Shown: positions 45,756 through 55,554, counted from the first letter of the stretch. The stretch: DNA of 64,000 bases from an uncultured Pseudomonadota bacterium (GCA_903834835.1 CAILKO010000035.1:372539-436538); one strand, 5' to 3'. Notes: generated from the letters alone by a model not told the origin. Numbers and translations: made by a program.

Positions 45756-46139
45756 TCATTGCGAAACTTCCAGCGCATCGGGTGCCACTTTATCGTCACC
45801 GGGCATGTCCAAGGTAGGTCCGGTGCGGACTGCCTGCGAGAATGGCAGTTCTCCGAGCACCCGGATGACGCGCGTCGCGTGGTCGGCATCCTCGATTTCG
45901 ATCAGTGCGCGCTGCGGTCGAAGCTCGCGCAGGGCGCGTACCAGCGCGACCTGCAGCGCGACCCGAGCCGTGCAGCAGGGACAGCCTCGTGGCGTGAGGC
46001 GCATGGATTCAGGCGCATCTTCCGGTCGCCTGTTCACGAAACCCAGCCAGTCGGGCCGCTGCGCGAGCAGTCGCGCGATCAGCGCACTCTTGCCGGAACC
46101 GGGTGGCCCGACCACCAGATGGACCGGTACGCGATTCAT
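45756..46139 (-). CDS. Short P-loop protein resembling a truncated G3E (CobW-type) GTPase
   Basis: 127 residues. Walker A GPPGSGKS is at residues 11-18, and a CPCC motif at 53-56 (C-x-C-C), which in CobW/COG0523 metallochaperones binds zinc or other metals and sits between the P-loop and switch II. A CobW protein is normally over 300 residues; here the frame ends soon after ALIEIEDADHATRVIRVLGE, so the Walker B and the guanine-recognition NKxD motif are absent. It may be a free-standing metal-binding fragment. It lies 27 bp downstream of ntrX on the same strand. Confidence 0.6.
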   Translation of the reverse strand: MNRVPVHLVVGPPGSGKSALIARLLAQRPDWLGFVNRRPEDAPESMRLTPRGCPCCTARVALQVALVRALRELRPQRALIEIEDADHATRVIRVLGELPFSQAVRTGPTLDMPGDDKVAPDALEVSQ

Positions 46140-46166
46140 GTCCGAGTCACGACCCGCGGGCCCCGG

Positions 46167-47414
46167 TCACTCTTCTTCGCGTCGGCCGATCTGCAGACCG
46201 AGCGCCTTCAGCTTGCGGTACAGATGGGTGCGCTCGAGACCGGCTCGCTCCGCTACGCGCGACATGCTTCCATTCTCGCGCTCGAGGAGGTGCTCGAAGT
46301 AAAGCCGCTCGAAGCTCTCGCGCGCTTCGCGGAACGGGCGGTCGAAACGCAGATCCGGCGGCGGCAGCGCAGCTTCCCTGCCCGAGAGAGCGCGCGCGAC
46401 ATCCTCGGCGCGGATTTCCTCCTCGAGCGCACTGAAAGCGAGATCATTCAGGACCGCCTCGAGCTCTCCCAGATCTCCCGGCCAGCTGTGCTGGCGCAGA
46501 GCATCCTTCGCATCTTCCGACAGACGCCGCATGGGGCACACGCCTGTCTGCACCATGCGCGACAGGAGTACGCCGGCCAGGTCCGGAACGTCGTCCGCAT
46601 ACTGGCGCAGCGCGGGCAGCCGGAAGGTGACCTCGGCCAGGCGCTCCACCAGATCCCGCTCGAACTCGAAGCCCGTCACGAGCGCGCGCGGATCGACCTG
46701 ACAGCATGAGACCAGGCGCAGACGGTAGCGTTCCGCTCGCGCGAGAATGAATTCGAGGTTCTTCCGCTCAGACCGCGACAGGCTGGCGAGGTCCGCGACG
46801 AACAACACGCCGCCCGCCGCCTTCGCGAGCGCATCCGACGAGGGACTTGCGAGCACGTCTTCGGCTGCCAGGAATGGCGTGCCGGGCGCTGCGAGCAGGC
46901 GCGCAAAGGGTTCGCCACGCGCACCCGGATCACCGCGAAGGAGCAGGGGGGCCGCAGACTGGGCAAGTTGAGCGAGGCGTTTACGAGCCTCGACCAGCAC
47001 GGGCGCCTTGCCGATCGAAGCGATGGAAAACGGCACCTGCCCGTCGGAACCCGAAATGCGCAGGGCGCGCTTTACGGTCTCGAGCAAACGCTGCAGGGCG
47101 ATCGGCTTTTCAAGATAGTCAAGCGCACCAATGCGGGTGGCCTCGACCGCGGTCTCGATCGTCCCGTGTCCGGACATCACCACCACCGGCATCGTCAACT
47201 GGCCGCCCGCCGCCCATTCCTTCAACAGTGTGATGCCGTCGGTATCAGGCATCCATATATCGAGAAGCACGAGATCGGGGCGCTGCCGCTCACGCGCCCG
47301 GCGAGCGGCCCCGGCGCTGTCCGCGAGTTCGACCGCATGGCCTTCATCCGCGAGAATTTCGGAAAGCAGTTCCCGTATTCCCACCTCGTCATCGACTATG
47401 AGTATCTGGGCCAT
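46167..47414 (-). CDS. ntrX: NtrX-type response regulator with eroded AAA+ domain
   Basis: 415 residues. The receiver domain has phospho-acceptor Asp52 (LLDIWMPDTDG), Thr/Ser in VVMSGHG and Lys in LEKP. The centre should be a sigma-54 AAA+ domain, but the Walker A site reads LLLRGDPGARGEPF with no GK[ST], and no GAFTGA loop is present. The C-terminal Fis-type helix-turn-helix (SMSRVAERAGLERTHLYRKLKALGL) is intact. It probably regulates without activating sigma-54 polymerase. The ntrY sensor is 11 bp upstream. Confidence 0.85.
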   Translation of the reverse strand: MAQILIVDDEVGIRELLSEILADEGHAVELADSAGAARRARERQRPDLVLLDIWMPDTDGITLLKEWAAGGQLTMPVVVMSGHGTIETAVEATRIGALDYLEKPIALQRLLETVKRALRISGSDGQVPFSIASIGKAPVLVEARKRLAQLAQSAAPLLLRGDPGARGEPFARLLAAPGTPFLAAEDVLASPSSDALAKAAGGVLFVADLASLSRSERKNLEFILARAERYRLRLVSCCQVDPRALVTGFEFERDLVERLAEVTFRLPALRQYADDVPDLAGVLLSRMVQTGVCPMRRLSEDAKDALRQHSWPGDLGELEAVLNDLAFSALEEEIRAEDVARALSGREAALPPPDLRFDRPFREARESFERLYFEHLLERENGSMSRVAERAGLERTHLYRKLKALGLQIGRREEE

Positions 47415-47425
47415 GACTGTGGGTC

Positions 47426-49627
47426 CTATGCGGAGCGCACCGGCCGCACAGCAGCCGACGTGTCATCAGTTTGCAGGGCGCCGCGAACAAGCGACGGTTT
47501 TGCCGCACCATTGACCTTCTGCAGGAAAACCAGAACTGCCGCGCCTTCGCCGGGCCGGTTCCGGATCTCGATGCTGCCCTGATGCTCGTCAACGATCTTC
47601 TTCACGATCGCCAGGCCGAGACCTGTGCCGCGCGGCTTGGTCGTGACATACGGTTCGAAGGCGCGTCCGATGGTCTCCTCCGGAAACCCGCCGCCCTGGT
47701 CGGAAACACACAGCCGTATCCGATCGCCGGCGTCCGAGGTCTCGACCGAAATCGCGCTGTCCGACAGTACTCGGCCAGGTTCGTTCTGTTCGAGCGCATC
47801 CTGCGCATTCTGTACGAGATTGTGAATGACCTGACGCATCTGCGCGGAATCGGCCCGTACCGGCGCCAGATCAGGCGCGAGAAACTTCGACACCGGCACC
47901 CGTGAATTCTCGTACAGCGAAAGCACTTCGGTTACCAGGGCGTTGAGATCCAGTCCGGTGAGCACCGGCGCCCGGATGCGGGCGTAATCGCTGAAATCGT
48001 CAACCATCGCCTTCAGCGCGGCGACCTGGTTCACGATGGTGCGCGTCGAGCGGTGGAGCGTCTCCGCATCCTCCTCGCCGAGCCGGGGGGACAGCTTCAT
48101 GTCGAGACGCTCAGCAGAAAGTTGTATCGGCGTGAGGGGATTCTTGATTTCATGCGCGAGGCGTCGCGCAACCTCCGCCCACGCCGTGGCACGCTGAGCC
48201 TGAATGAGCTGAGTCACGTCGTCGAACACCAATACGTGCCCCGCACCGTTCTCGCGGGGCAGCGGCGCGCCGCGGGCGAGCAAGGTCTTGCCGGTGCCGC
48301 GGGGCGAGAATTCGAGCTGCCACGGCTTGTCTTCATTGTTCATGAAAGCTTCCCGAACGGCCTTTGCAAAGGGCTCGAAACTTCCGGCCCATTCCTGCAG
48401 TGGACGGCCGGACACGGCGCTGAAGTCGGTGTTGAGTATGGTGTTGGCGCCCAGGTTGTGCACCGATAGGGAAAGGTCCTGGTCGAACACCAGCACCCCG
48501 GTCGACAGGTTGCCGAGAATATTCTCGAGGTAGGCCTTGGCCGTCTCGAGCGCCAGGCGATTTGCCTCGACGACTTTGCGCGCCTCGTCCAGCTGACGCA
48601 TCATTGAATTGAACGACTCCGTAAGCACGCCGATTTCGTCCCGACTTGTCACCGGTGCGGGATGAGAGAAATCGCCGCGCGCCACCGCCTGCGTCGCCTG
48701 CGCGAGATTGGCCATCGGCTGGGACAGCAGATTGGACTGGTTGACCGCGACCGCGACCGCCGCAAACAGTGCCATCAGCAATGCAAACGTGAGCGTGACC
48801 ACATAGATCTGTTTCAGCCCATCTCGGGAAAGCGCGAGTTCCCGATAGTCACGGTATGCGGCCTCGACCGCCTCCGCGCTGCGCGCAAAGGACTCCGGCA
48901 CCGACTGACGCAACTGAAGATATCGCAGCTCGTCCCCGATAACCAGACGATCCACCGGCAGTACGACACGGATTGCGAGTCCCTTGCCTGCCGGAGAATC
49001 GATCGAGGAATAGGCGCGCTCCAATCGCGCCTGACGCAGCGCCTGCGGGGTGGGCAACTCAGGGACGAAGCGCGTCAGATCCTCGCTCGCACTCGCGACA
49101 AGGCGGCCGCTGTTGCCCACCAGTACCGCGTCCTGCACGCTCGCCTGTTCGCGCAGCCGGTTCAGAACCAGCACCTGTTCGGTGGGGCTGCGTTCTGCGA
49201 GGTCGAGCGCCATTGCGCGCGCCTTCGCCTGCAATTCACTCTGCATCTGGTCGATCGCACCCTGACCGAGCCGCATTCCGCCCTCGAGCGCAGCATCAAC
49301 CTTCACGTCGAACCAGGATTCGATGCTGCGGGTGATGAATACGACGGATACGGCGTAGACCACCAGCCCCGGGACGACGGCGAGCAGGGCAAAACGCGCC
49401 ACGAGGCGCAACGTAAGGCGGGTGCCGAATACGCGCGCCCTGTAGCGCCGCGCAAGCAATACCAGCTGGTAAATGACGAACGCCGCAAGCAGCAAAGCGA
49501 GCGCTGCGTTAAGACCGAGCAGCAAGGGGTACTGGCGCGCCATGAGACTTGTATCGGCGCTCGCGGTGGCGAGGAGGAAAAGGCCGACCACGCCGACCGC
49601 TGCGCCGATGCTGAGCAGAATCTTCAT
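47426..49627 (-). CDS. ntrY: NtrY-type sensor histidine kinase
   Basis: 733 residues from ATG 49627. Several N-terminal membrane helices flank a periplasmic sensor region, a further helix (VTLTFALLMALFAAVAVAV) leads to HAMP (QPMANLAQATQAVARGDFS), then a PAS domain, HisKA with the phosphorylated His in RRLAHEIKNPLTPI, and HATPase with NLVQNAQDAL, DQGGGFPEE and GTGLGLAIVKKIVDEHQG. NtrYX pairs respond to redox state or nitrogen and regulate respiration or nitrogen use. It follows the DUF4390 gene by 13 bp. Confidence 0.9.
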   Translation of the reverse strand: MKILLSIGAAVGVVGLFLLATASADTSLMARQYPLLLGLNAALALLLAAFVIYQLVLLARRYRARVFGTRLTLRLVARFALLAVVPGLVVYAVSVVFITRSIESWFDVKVDAALEGGMRLGQGAIDQMQSELQAKARAMALDLAERSPTEQVLVLNRLREQASVQDAVLVGNSGRLVASASEDLTRFVPELPTPQALRQARLERAYSSIDSPAGKGLAIRVVLPVDRLVIGDELRYLQLRQSVPESFARSAEAVEAAYRDYRELALSRDGLKQIYVVTLTFALLMALFAAVAVAVNQSNLLSQPMANLAQATQAVARGDFSHPAPVTSRDEIGVLTESFNSMMRQLDEARKVVEANRLALETAKAYLENILGNLSTGVLVFDQDLSLSVHNLGANTILNTDFSAVSGRPLQEWAGSFEPFAKAVREAFMNNEDKPWQLEFSPRGTGKTLLARGAPLPRENGAGHVLVFDDVTQLIQAQRATAWAEVARRLAHEIKNPLTPIQLSAERLDMKLSPRLGEEDAETLHRSTRTIVNQVAALKAMVDDFSDYARIRAPVLTGLDLNALVTEVLSLYENSRVPVSKFLAPDLAPVRADSAQMRQVIHNLVQNAQDALEQNEPGRVLSDSAISVETSDAGDRIRLCVSDQGGGFPEETIGRAFEPYVTTKPRGTGLGLAIVKKIVDEHQGSIEIRNRPGEGAAVLVFLQKVNGAAKPSLVRGALQTDDTSAAVRPVRSA

Positions 49628-49640
49628 CACGGACCTGGCC

Positions 49641-50249
49641 TCATCGGGCGTCTCCGCGCGCGGACTCGCGGCTCTCAACCGGTGCCGGTGCCGAGGACGG
49701 CACACGCAGAGGGAACTTCTTCCAGGTGGATTCGAGATGCCACTCACTGTTGGTGAGCGCGGAGAGCTGGAAGGGCTTTGGGAGCAGCGTCCGGTCGAGC
49801 CGCATACGCACAGCTGCCTCAAACTCGGCATCAGCCGGTAACGAGGGCCGCTCCGCGAGGACCCAGTTACGCACCCTGCGCATTACGCCCTCGGCCTGGT
49901 CGAGCGTCGCGAAGGAGAGAGATAGCGCGCCCGTAGACAGTCGGTACTGGCGCGACAGGGCGTGATAGGAAAGGCGCATCTGAAAACTGCGCGTCAGAGT
50001 CTTCTCGTCGAACCAGTACCAGCGCGGGCGCGTAAGCTCGAACTCGACTACGAAGTAAAGCGGGATGCCGTTGCGCACTGCGTCCGCAAGGCGAGCATTC
50101 AGATCAAAGGAGAATTCTGCATTCAGCACCAGGCCGTCTTCGCCGAACCGCAGTTCCGTTTCGCGGATTTCAATTTCGTCCGCCCGGGCTGCACCGCCAG
50201 CAAGGAAGAGCCCGAGGAGGAGCGCGAGCAGCTGTACTGTGCGGCGCAT
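49641..50249 (-). CDS. DUF4390 domain exported protein
   Basis: 202 residues from ATG 50249 (a TTG at 50258 would add three). The signal peptide (LLALLLGLFLAGGAARA) is followed by the DUF4390 pattern: EIRETELRFGEDGLVLNAEFSFDLN, GIPLYFVVEFELTRPRWYWFDEK, and RQYRLSTGALSLSF. It sits between rsmB and ntrY, as in many Betaproteobacteria, which suggests a link with NtrY, perhaps as periplasmic partner. Function unknown. Confidence 0.85.
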   Translation of the reverse strand: MRRTVQLLALLLGLFLAGGAARADEIEIRETELRFGEDGLVLNAEFSFDLNARLADAVRNGIPLYFVVEFELTRPRWYWFDEKTLTRSFQMRLSYHALSRQYRLSTGALSLSFATLDQAEGVMRRVRNWVLAERPSLPADAEFEAAVRMRLDRTLLPKPFQLSALTNSEWHLESTWKKFPLRVPSSAPAPVESRESARGDAR

Positions 50250-50254
50250 CGAAA

Positions 50255-51613
50255 TCAAGGTTGTTTTTCCAGCAGCGCGTAATAGAAGCCATCGTGGTCG
50301 GCACCGGGCAGCATCTGGCCGGCGTTGGCGGGGTCCAGCCGGCGGGCGTCAGGCCTACGGGCGAGAAAGTGTTTGATGACGCCCTCGTTCTCCGCGGGAA
50401 ATACCGAGCAGGTGGCGTAGAGCAATTTACCATTCACCCGGAGCACCGGCCATAGCCCTTCGAGCAGCGCAGTCTGTCGTTCCGCATAGCCGCTTACGTC
50501 CGCCTCTCGGCGCAGCCATTTGATATCCGGCCTGCGGCGCACAATTCCGGAAGAGGAGCAGGCAACATCTGCCAGGATTCTGTCGTAGGGTCTGCCGTCC
50601 CACCAGGCCAAGGGGTTGCCCGCATCGCCAACGCGTAGCTCCGCGTGCAGACCAAGGCGGTGCAGGTTTTGTTCTATGCGGCGGCAACGCGCCGGATCAG
50701 CATCCAGAGCGGTGAGTTCAACATCAGCAGTCTCCAGAATGTGACCGGTCTTTCCCCCGGGCGCTGCACACGCATCGAGCACACGCTGGCCAGCGCGGAC
50801 ATCCAGCAGACTGGCAGCACGCTGGGCCCCGGCGTCCTGCACCGAAACCTCACCCTCCGAGAATCCGGGGAGACGCTCCACGGGCATCGGATGCTCGAGC
50901 AACAGGGCGACATCCCCGACTTGCCGCACTGCGATTCCGGCGCCGGCGAGGCGCGCCGCATAGCCGGCAACGGTCTGTCTGCGAAGGTTGACCCGAAGGC
51001 ACATCGGGGGATGCGTATTCCCCGCCTCAAGGACATCGCTCCAGGCATCCGGGTAGGACTTCCGCAGCGTCGCTATCCACCATCCGGGATGTTGCCAGCG
51101 CCCCTCCAAGTCAGCGTCTGCGAGCGCATCAAGTTCCACGCGCCGCCTCAGATAGGAGCGGAGTATCCCGTTCACGAACCCTCTGGCGCGCGCAAGGCCG
51201 ATGAGCGCGCAGGCTTGCACAGCCTGATCGACCACGGTGTAACTGGCATAGCGCCCGGATTGCAGCGCATAGAGTGCACACCATAGCAATGCATCCAGCG
51301 GCCGGTCGGGGCTGCGCGAGCCAAGGGCCGATACGATTACGGCACCCCGCCGGAAGCGACGCAGCGTGCCGTAGGTCAGGTCGAGCAAACCGCCCGCCGG
51401 TGCAGGGCGTGCGGGCATGTCGGCCAGGCTTCGGCCTTCACGCACTTGCGACACAAGGCTCGCAGCGTCGGCCAGCAGTCGCGCCAGGCCCGGGGTATCG
51501 ATCCGTTGGTCGGTGTTCAATTCAGCCATGCCTGGAACCAGCACTACGGAAATTGGGGCACGTGCATGGGATGCGCGGCGCCGGATTGCCGGTGGCGCAG
51601 AAGTTTCATTCAC
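50255..51613 (-). CDS. rsmB: 16S rRNA m5C967 methyltransferase RsmB
   Basis: About 452 residues from GTG 51613, which overlaps the fmt stop by 8 bp; an ATG at 51529 is an alternative start. The N-terminal NusB-like domain is followed by DACAAPGGKTGHI (SAM motif), ADVACSSSGIVRRRPDIKW with the first cysteine, and LLYATCSVFPAEN with the catalytic Cys. The DxxCSGSG loop reads ACSSSG here, a mild variation. It methylates cytosine 967 of 16S rRNA. The coupling to fmt is standard. Confidence 0.92.
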   Translation of the reverse strand: MNETSAPPAIRRRASHARAPISVVLVPGMAELNTDQRIDTPGLARLLADAASLVSQVREGRSLADMPARPAPAGGLLDLTYGTLRRFRRGAVIVSALGSRSPDRPLDALLWCALYALQSGRYASYTVVDQAVQACALIGLARARGFVNGILRSYLRRRVELDALADADLEGRWQHPGWWIATLRKSYPDAWSDVLEAGNTHPPMCLRVNLRRQTVAGYAARLAGAGIAVRQVGDVALLLEHPMPVERLPGFSEGEVSVQDAGAQRAASLLDVRAGQRVLDACAAPGGKTGHILETADVELTALDADPARCRRIEQNLHRLGLHAELRVGDAGNPLAWWDGRPYDRILADVACSSSGIVRRRPDIKWLRREADVSGYAERQTALLEGLWPVLRVNGKLLYATCSVFPAENEGVIKHFLARRPDARRLDPANAGQMLPGADHDGFYYALLEKQP

Positions 51614-52544
51614 CCAGCCGAGTGCCTGGCGCGACGGACTGGCCACTCAGAAAGCTAGCAATATTGAGTCGGTTGCCCCCTGCACGCTGTAATTCAGTCA
51701 CCTTCAGACAGCCGGATCCACATGCGACAAGAATGCCGTTGATGTCCGCGGAAAGCACCGTACCAGGCATTACGTCACTTTCTGAATCATCTCCTATGGC
51801 GATAGCGCGCCATATTTTTAGAGGTGTTCCGTGCAAGCTAGTGCTCGCACACGGAGACGGACGGAATGCCCGCACCGAGCGCTCAAGCTCGCGTGCGGAG
51901 CGCCTCCAGTCTATCCGGGTTTCCGCTTTGTCGACCTTGTTGGCATAGGTCGCGCCGGTGTCCGGTTGAGCGACAGCAACGACGGTCCCAGCCTCAACCA
52001 GACCCAAGGTACGCACGATCATCTCGGCCCCCATCCCGGCGAGCCTCTCATGCAGCGATGCGACGTCGTCATCCTCGAGAATCGCGAGCGATTCCCTAAG
52101 CAGGACGGGTCCGGTATCAAGCCCTGCGTCCATTCTCATGATGCAGATGCCGGTTTCGGCGTCACCCGCAAGAATCGCCCGGTGAATCGGCGCCGCACCA
52201 CGCCAGCGTGGCAGCAGCGAGGCGTGGATGTTGATCGCCCCATGACGAGGAATATCGAGCACCGCCTGAGGCAGTATCAGACCATAGGCAGCAACCACCA
52301 TTACATCTGGCGCCGCGTCGCGGATCGGCTGATGGGTCGCCGGATCGCGCAGTCCGGAAGGCTGAAGAACAGGATAGCCCCGCCGCTCGGCAAGCGCTTT
52401 GACCGGACTGGGATGCGGTTTCATACCTCTTCCAGATGGTCTATCCGGCTGAGTAAGCACTAACACAATTTCATGGCCCGCACGCCCCAGTGCATCGAGG
52501 GCAAGTTCGGCAAACCGCGGTGTTCCAGCGAAAACAATCCGCAT
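51606..52544 (-). CDS. fmt: Methionyl-tRNA formyltransferase
   Basis: 312 residues from ATG 52544. MRIVFAGTPRFAELALDAL, the VVAAYGLILPQAVLDIPRHGAINIHASLLPRWRGAAPI block (catalytic Asn-His) and DTGPVLLRE with the catalytic Asp are all present, followed by the C-terminal OB-like domain. It formylates initiator Met-tRNA, and the def gene whose product later removes the formyl group lies 116 bp upstream on the same strand. It overlaps rsmB by 8 bp. Confidence 0.95.
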   Translation of the reverse strand: MRIVFAGTPRFAELALDALGRAGHEIVLVLTQPDRPSGRGMKPHPSPVKALAERRGYPVLQPSGLRDPATHQPIRDAAPDVMVVAAYGLILPQAVLDIPRHGAINIHASLLPRWRGAAPIHRAILAGDAETGICIMRMDAGLDTGPVLLRESLAILEDDDVASLHERLAGMGAEMIVRTLGLVEAGTVVAVAQPDTGATYANKVDKAETRIDWRRSARELERSVRAFRPSPCASTSLHGTPLKIWRAIAIGDDSESDVMPGTVLSADINGILVACGSGCLKVTELQRAGGNRLNIASFLSGQSVAPGTRLGE

Positions 52545-52660
52545 TGGGTCCCTGTTCTGTTCGCGGTGTAAGCCGGGCGGGATTCGTGCCGGGTCACCCC
52601 GTAGCCCCTCCGGATGCCCTTCGGATTCCAACAACCGCGGGCCGCGACCTGCCGCCCCGG

Positions 52661-53164
52661 CTAGGCGCTTTTGCGTAGGTGCTTGGCCAGCCGGGCGCGG
52701 ATCCGTTGCTGCTTCAGGGTCGACAGGTACTCAACGAAAACCTTGCCCTTTAGATGGTCCATCTCATGCTGGATGCAGACCGAGAGCAGGCCCTGGGCCT
52801 GGAGCGTAAATGCCTGACCAGTCTGGTCGAAAGCACGCACCTTGATCCGCTCGGCACGTTCCAGGGTGTCGTAAATGCCCGGGACCGACAGGCAGCCCTC
52901 CTCCATATCCGAGAGGCCACTCGACTCCACGATCTCCGGATTCACAAGCGTAATCAGGGAATCCCTGCGCTCAGAGACGTCCACCACGATGACCGCCTTG
53001 TGCACATCCACCTGGGTGGCAGCGAGCCCGATCCCCGGGGCCACATACATGGTCTCCGCCAAGTCCTGAACCAGAGACTTCAGGGCCTGATCGAAAACAG
53101 TCACCGGCGCAGCAATCTTATGCAGCCGCGCATCGGGATAGCGTAGGATGTCCAGAACCGGCAT
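52661..53164 (-). CDS. def: Peptide deformylase
   Basis: 167 residues. The three metal-site motifs are present: [17 protein letters not shown] (Cys ligand) and QHEMDHLKG (His ligands and catalytic Glu). It removes the N-formyl group from new proteins. It is followed by fmt and is divergent from the LysM gene. An alkaline tail ([17 protein letters not shown]) closes the protein. Confidence 0.96.
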   Translation of the reverse strand: MPVLDILRYPDARLHKIAAPVTVFDQALKSLVQDLAETMYVAPGIGLAATQVDVHKAVIVVDVSERRDSLITLVNPEIVESSGLSDMEEGCLSVPGIYDTLERAERIKVRAFDQTGQAFTLQAQGLLSVCIQHEMDHLKGKVFVEYLSTLKQQRIRARLAKHLRKSA

Positions 53165-53331
53165 TTTGCGCTCACAGCCTTACTGAAAAACTTGCTGAAA
53201 GAACAAACTACATGCAGAATTTGAAGCTGCACGTAAGCTGTTCGGGCTTAGTCTTACCTTTGGTTGCTACCAAGCTATTTCAAGTGGGGCCAAGGTGCGG
53301 CCCGAAAAGCGTCCGAACAATCGGGGGCCCC

Positions 53332-54384
53332 ATGCGTCGTTTAGCTGCTAAGTCTATCACAGCACTTGCTTTTATCCTCTTTGGTCTCGCTGGTGGCGCC
53401 GTGTTCGGGCAGCCTGCACCGAGCGCTCCGATCGTATTCAAGCCGGATGCGCCGCAACGGTACATCGTGGTCGAGGGTGACACGCTCTGGGGGATTGCAG
53501 CGCGTTTCACCGACTCGCCTTGGCGCTGGCCCGAGCTCTGGAACCTGAACAAGGAACAATTCGCAAGCCCGCATCGCATCTATCCAGGAAATGTGCTTGT
53601 CCTGAATCGCGCCAGAAACCAACTCGAGGTTCAGGCTGACACCACCAGGCTGACCCCTCGGGTGCGCTCCGAAGCGCTCGCCCAGGCGTCCATCCCAAGT
53701 ATTCCGCCTGCAATGATCGAGCCTTTCCTTGTGCGCCCGCTGGTCGTGGAATCCGACGGGCTTGAGAAGGCCCCTGCGATCGTCGCAACGGAGGAAAACC
53801 GGGTTATCGTCGGCCCGGGCGCGCAGGCTTATGTCCGCGGGATCGGCGAATCGAAGGAACCGACCTGGTTCATCTATCGCCAAGGCAAGGCGCTCGTTGA
53901 TCCGGACACCAATCTCACGCTTGGCTATGAGGCCGTATATCTAGGAACGGCGCAACTGGTCCGCGGGGGTGAGCCCGCGACGATCCGGATCACGACGGCG
54001 ATCCAGGAAATCAGCCGTGGCGACAGACTCGTGCCTGCCGGGCAGGGCGAAATGATCAGTTACGCTCCACGCGCGCCCTCGGGTTTCGTAAAGGGCCGCA
54101 TCATGAGCATCTACGGCGGCATCACACAGGTCGGCGAAGCCGGAACGCAGTCCATCGTGACGCTTAACAGAGGCAAGGCCGACGGACTAGCTGTAGGGCA
54201 TGTGCTGGCACTTTATCGACAGGGTGTCGCAGTCAAGGACGTATCGAGCGGATCCCTTATCCAGGTGCCTGACGAACGTTACGGTCTTGCATTTGTTTTC
54301 AGGACCTTCGACCGGGTATCCTATGCATTGATCATGCATTCGACGAGGCCTGTAAATCCACTGGATGTCGTCCAGACTCCCTAG
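53332..54384 (+). CDS. LysM-domain peptidoglycan-binding exported protein
   Basis: 350 residues from ATG 53332 (a start at 53212 adds 40 residues before the signal peptide and is rejected). The signal peptide ends FGLAGGAVFG; LysM follows at about residues 43-95 (RYIVVEGDTLWGIAARFTDSPWRWPELW ... RIYPGNVLVL). The remaining ~250 residues are beta-rich with no named domain. It is commonly found between def and dprA in Betaproteobacteria. It should attach to the cell wall from the periplasm. Confidence 0.9.
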   Translation: MRRLAAKSITALAFILFGLAGGAVFGQPAPSAPIVFKPDAPQRYIVVEGDTLWGIAARFTDSPWRWPELWNLNKEQFASPHRIYPGNVLVLNRARNQLEVQADTTRLTPRVRSEALAQASIPSIPPAMIEPFLVRPLVVESDGLEKAPAIVATEENRVIVGPGAQAYVRGIGESKEPTWFIYRQGKALVDPDTNLTLGYEAVYLGTAQLVRGGEPATIRITTAIQEISRGDRLVPAGQGEMISYAPRAPSGFVKGRIMSIYGGITQVGEAGTQSIVTLNRGKADGLAVGHVLALYRQGVAVKDVSSGSLIQVPDERYGLAFVFRTFDRVSYALIMHSTRPVNPLDVVQTP

Positions 54385-54447
54385 CAGTATCCTTCCATCG
54401 GCGCCGGTAGGCTTTGCGGCGCACAACTGCGGGCCAGCGCCTAGACG

Positions 54448-55542
54448 ATGACGTCCTCGTCCGGTCTGGAGGGCTGGCTTCGACTTACCCTGACGCCCGG
54501 GCTTCGCGGCGCCAGACTTCGGGCTCTGCTGCAGGAGTTCGGCCTGCCGGAGAATGTTCTCCGCGAGAAGCGCTCCCACATTGCGGCATTTGCAGGCGCA
54601 GACGTCGCCGCCGCGTTGGACTCCGAAGCCGTATCAATCCAGACTGCGCGGGCCCTTGACTGGGCTGCAGGCACAGGCCATCACATACTCACTCTCGCGG
54701 ACGAGTCCTACCCGGGCCTGCTTCTCGAAACGCAAGATCCCCCGGCGATCCTTTATTGCGAGGGAAACACGGCGTTGTTCGCACGAGCTTCTCTAGCGAT
54801 CGTGGGTAGTCGCAATGCAACCGCACAGGGCCTCAGGGATGCAGCTGCTTTTGCGGAAGCGCTCGGCAATGCGGGGTTGACCATCGTAAGCGGCCTTGCG
54901 CTCGGTATCGACGCAGCGGCGCATCTTGCCGGCCTTCGCACAAAAGCGTCAACGATAGCCGTGCTGGGTGCCGGCGTGGATATTGTCTATCCCGCGGCGA
55001 ACGCGCGACTGCAGGCTGAAGTCGCCGCTGGCGGGCTCCTCGTTTCAGAGTTCCCGCTCGGGACACCACCTGTGTCGCGGAACTTTCCGCGCCGCAACCG
55101 CATCATCAGCGGACTGTCTCTGGGATGTCTGGTTGTTGAGGCTGCACCGGCGTCGGGATCGCTGATAACGGCTCGCCTTGCTGCGGAGTTCGGCAGGGAA
55201 GTTTTTGCAATTCCCGGATCTATACATGCCCCCCTTTCCAGGGGATGCCATAGCCTTATCAAGGCCGGTGCGAAACTTGTAGAAACATCGGAGGACGTGC
55301 TTTCTGAACTTGGCTGGCACCTGCAGCGCGCATTGCACATTGACACTAAAGACGATGGCCTCGTGCAACCGCCTGTAGATAATGGGATACTGAGACATAT
55401 GGACCATGCGCCCATCGATGTCGATTCCATAGCGCGCAGATCTGGCTTGTCGGTAATTGAAGTGGCTGCAGCATTGCTGAGACTAGAACTTGCAGGACAG
55501 GTTGCCGCCGTCGCTGGCGGTTTGTATCAACGCATAACATGA
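54448..55542 (+). CDS. dprA: DNA-processing protein DprA
   Basis: 364 residues. The Rossmann-like core has LAIVGSRNATAQGL, TIVSGLALGIDAAAH, TIAVLGAGVDIVYP, SEFPLGTPPVSRNFPRRNRIISGLS and FAIPGSI. A C-terminal winged-helix (IARRSGLSVIEVAAALLRLELAGQVA) matches the DprA DML1-like domain. DprA loads RecA on incoming single-stranded DNA during natural transformation. Together with pilT/pilU in this window it supports competence. It is followed by smg after 12 bp. Confidence 0.94.
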   Translation: MTSSSGLEGWLRLTLTPGLRGARLRALLQEFGLPENVLREKRSHIAAFAGADVAAALDSEAVSIQTARALDWAAGTGHHILTLADESYPGLLLETQDPPAILYCEGNTALFARASLAIVGSRNATAQGLRDAAAFAEALGNAGLTIVSGLALGIDAAAHLAGLRTKASTIAVLGAGVDIVYPAANARLQAEVAAGGLLVSEFPLGTPPVSRNFPRRNRIISGLSLGCLVVEAAPASGSLITARLAAEFGREVFAIPGSIHAPLSRGCHSLIKAGAKLVETSEDVLSELGWHLQRALHIDTKDDGLVQPPVDNGILRHMDHAPIDVDSIARRSGLSVIEVAAALLRLELAGQVAAVAGGLYQRIT

Positions 55543-55554
55543 GGAAATAAAAAC

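Noticed and set aside
53212-53331. Longer N-terminus for the LysM protein
   Set aside because: It would bury the clear signal peptide that begins at 53332.
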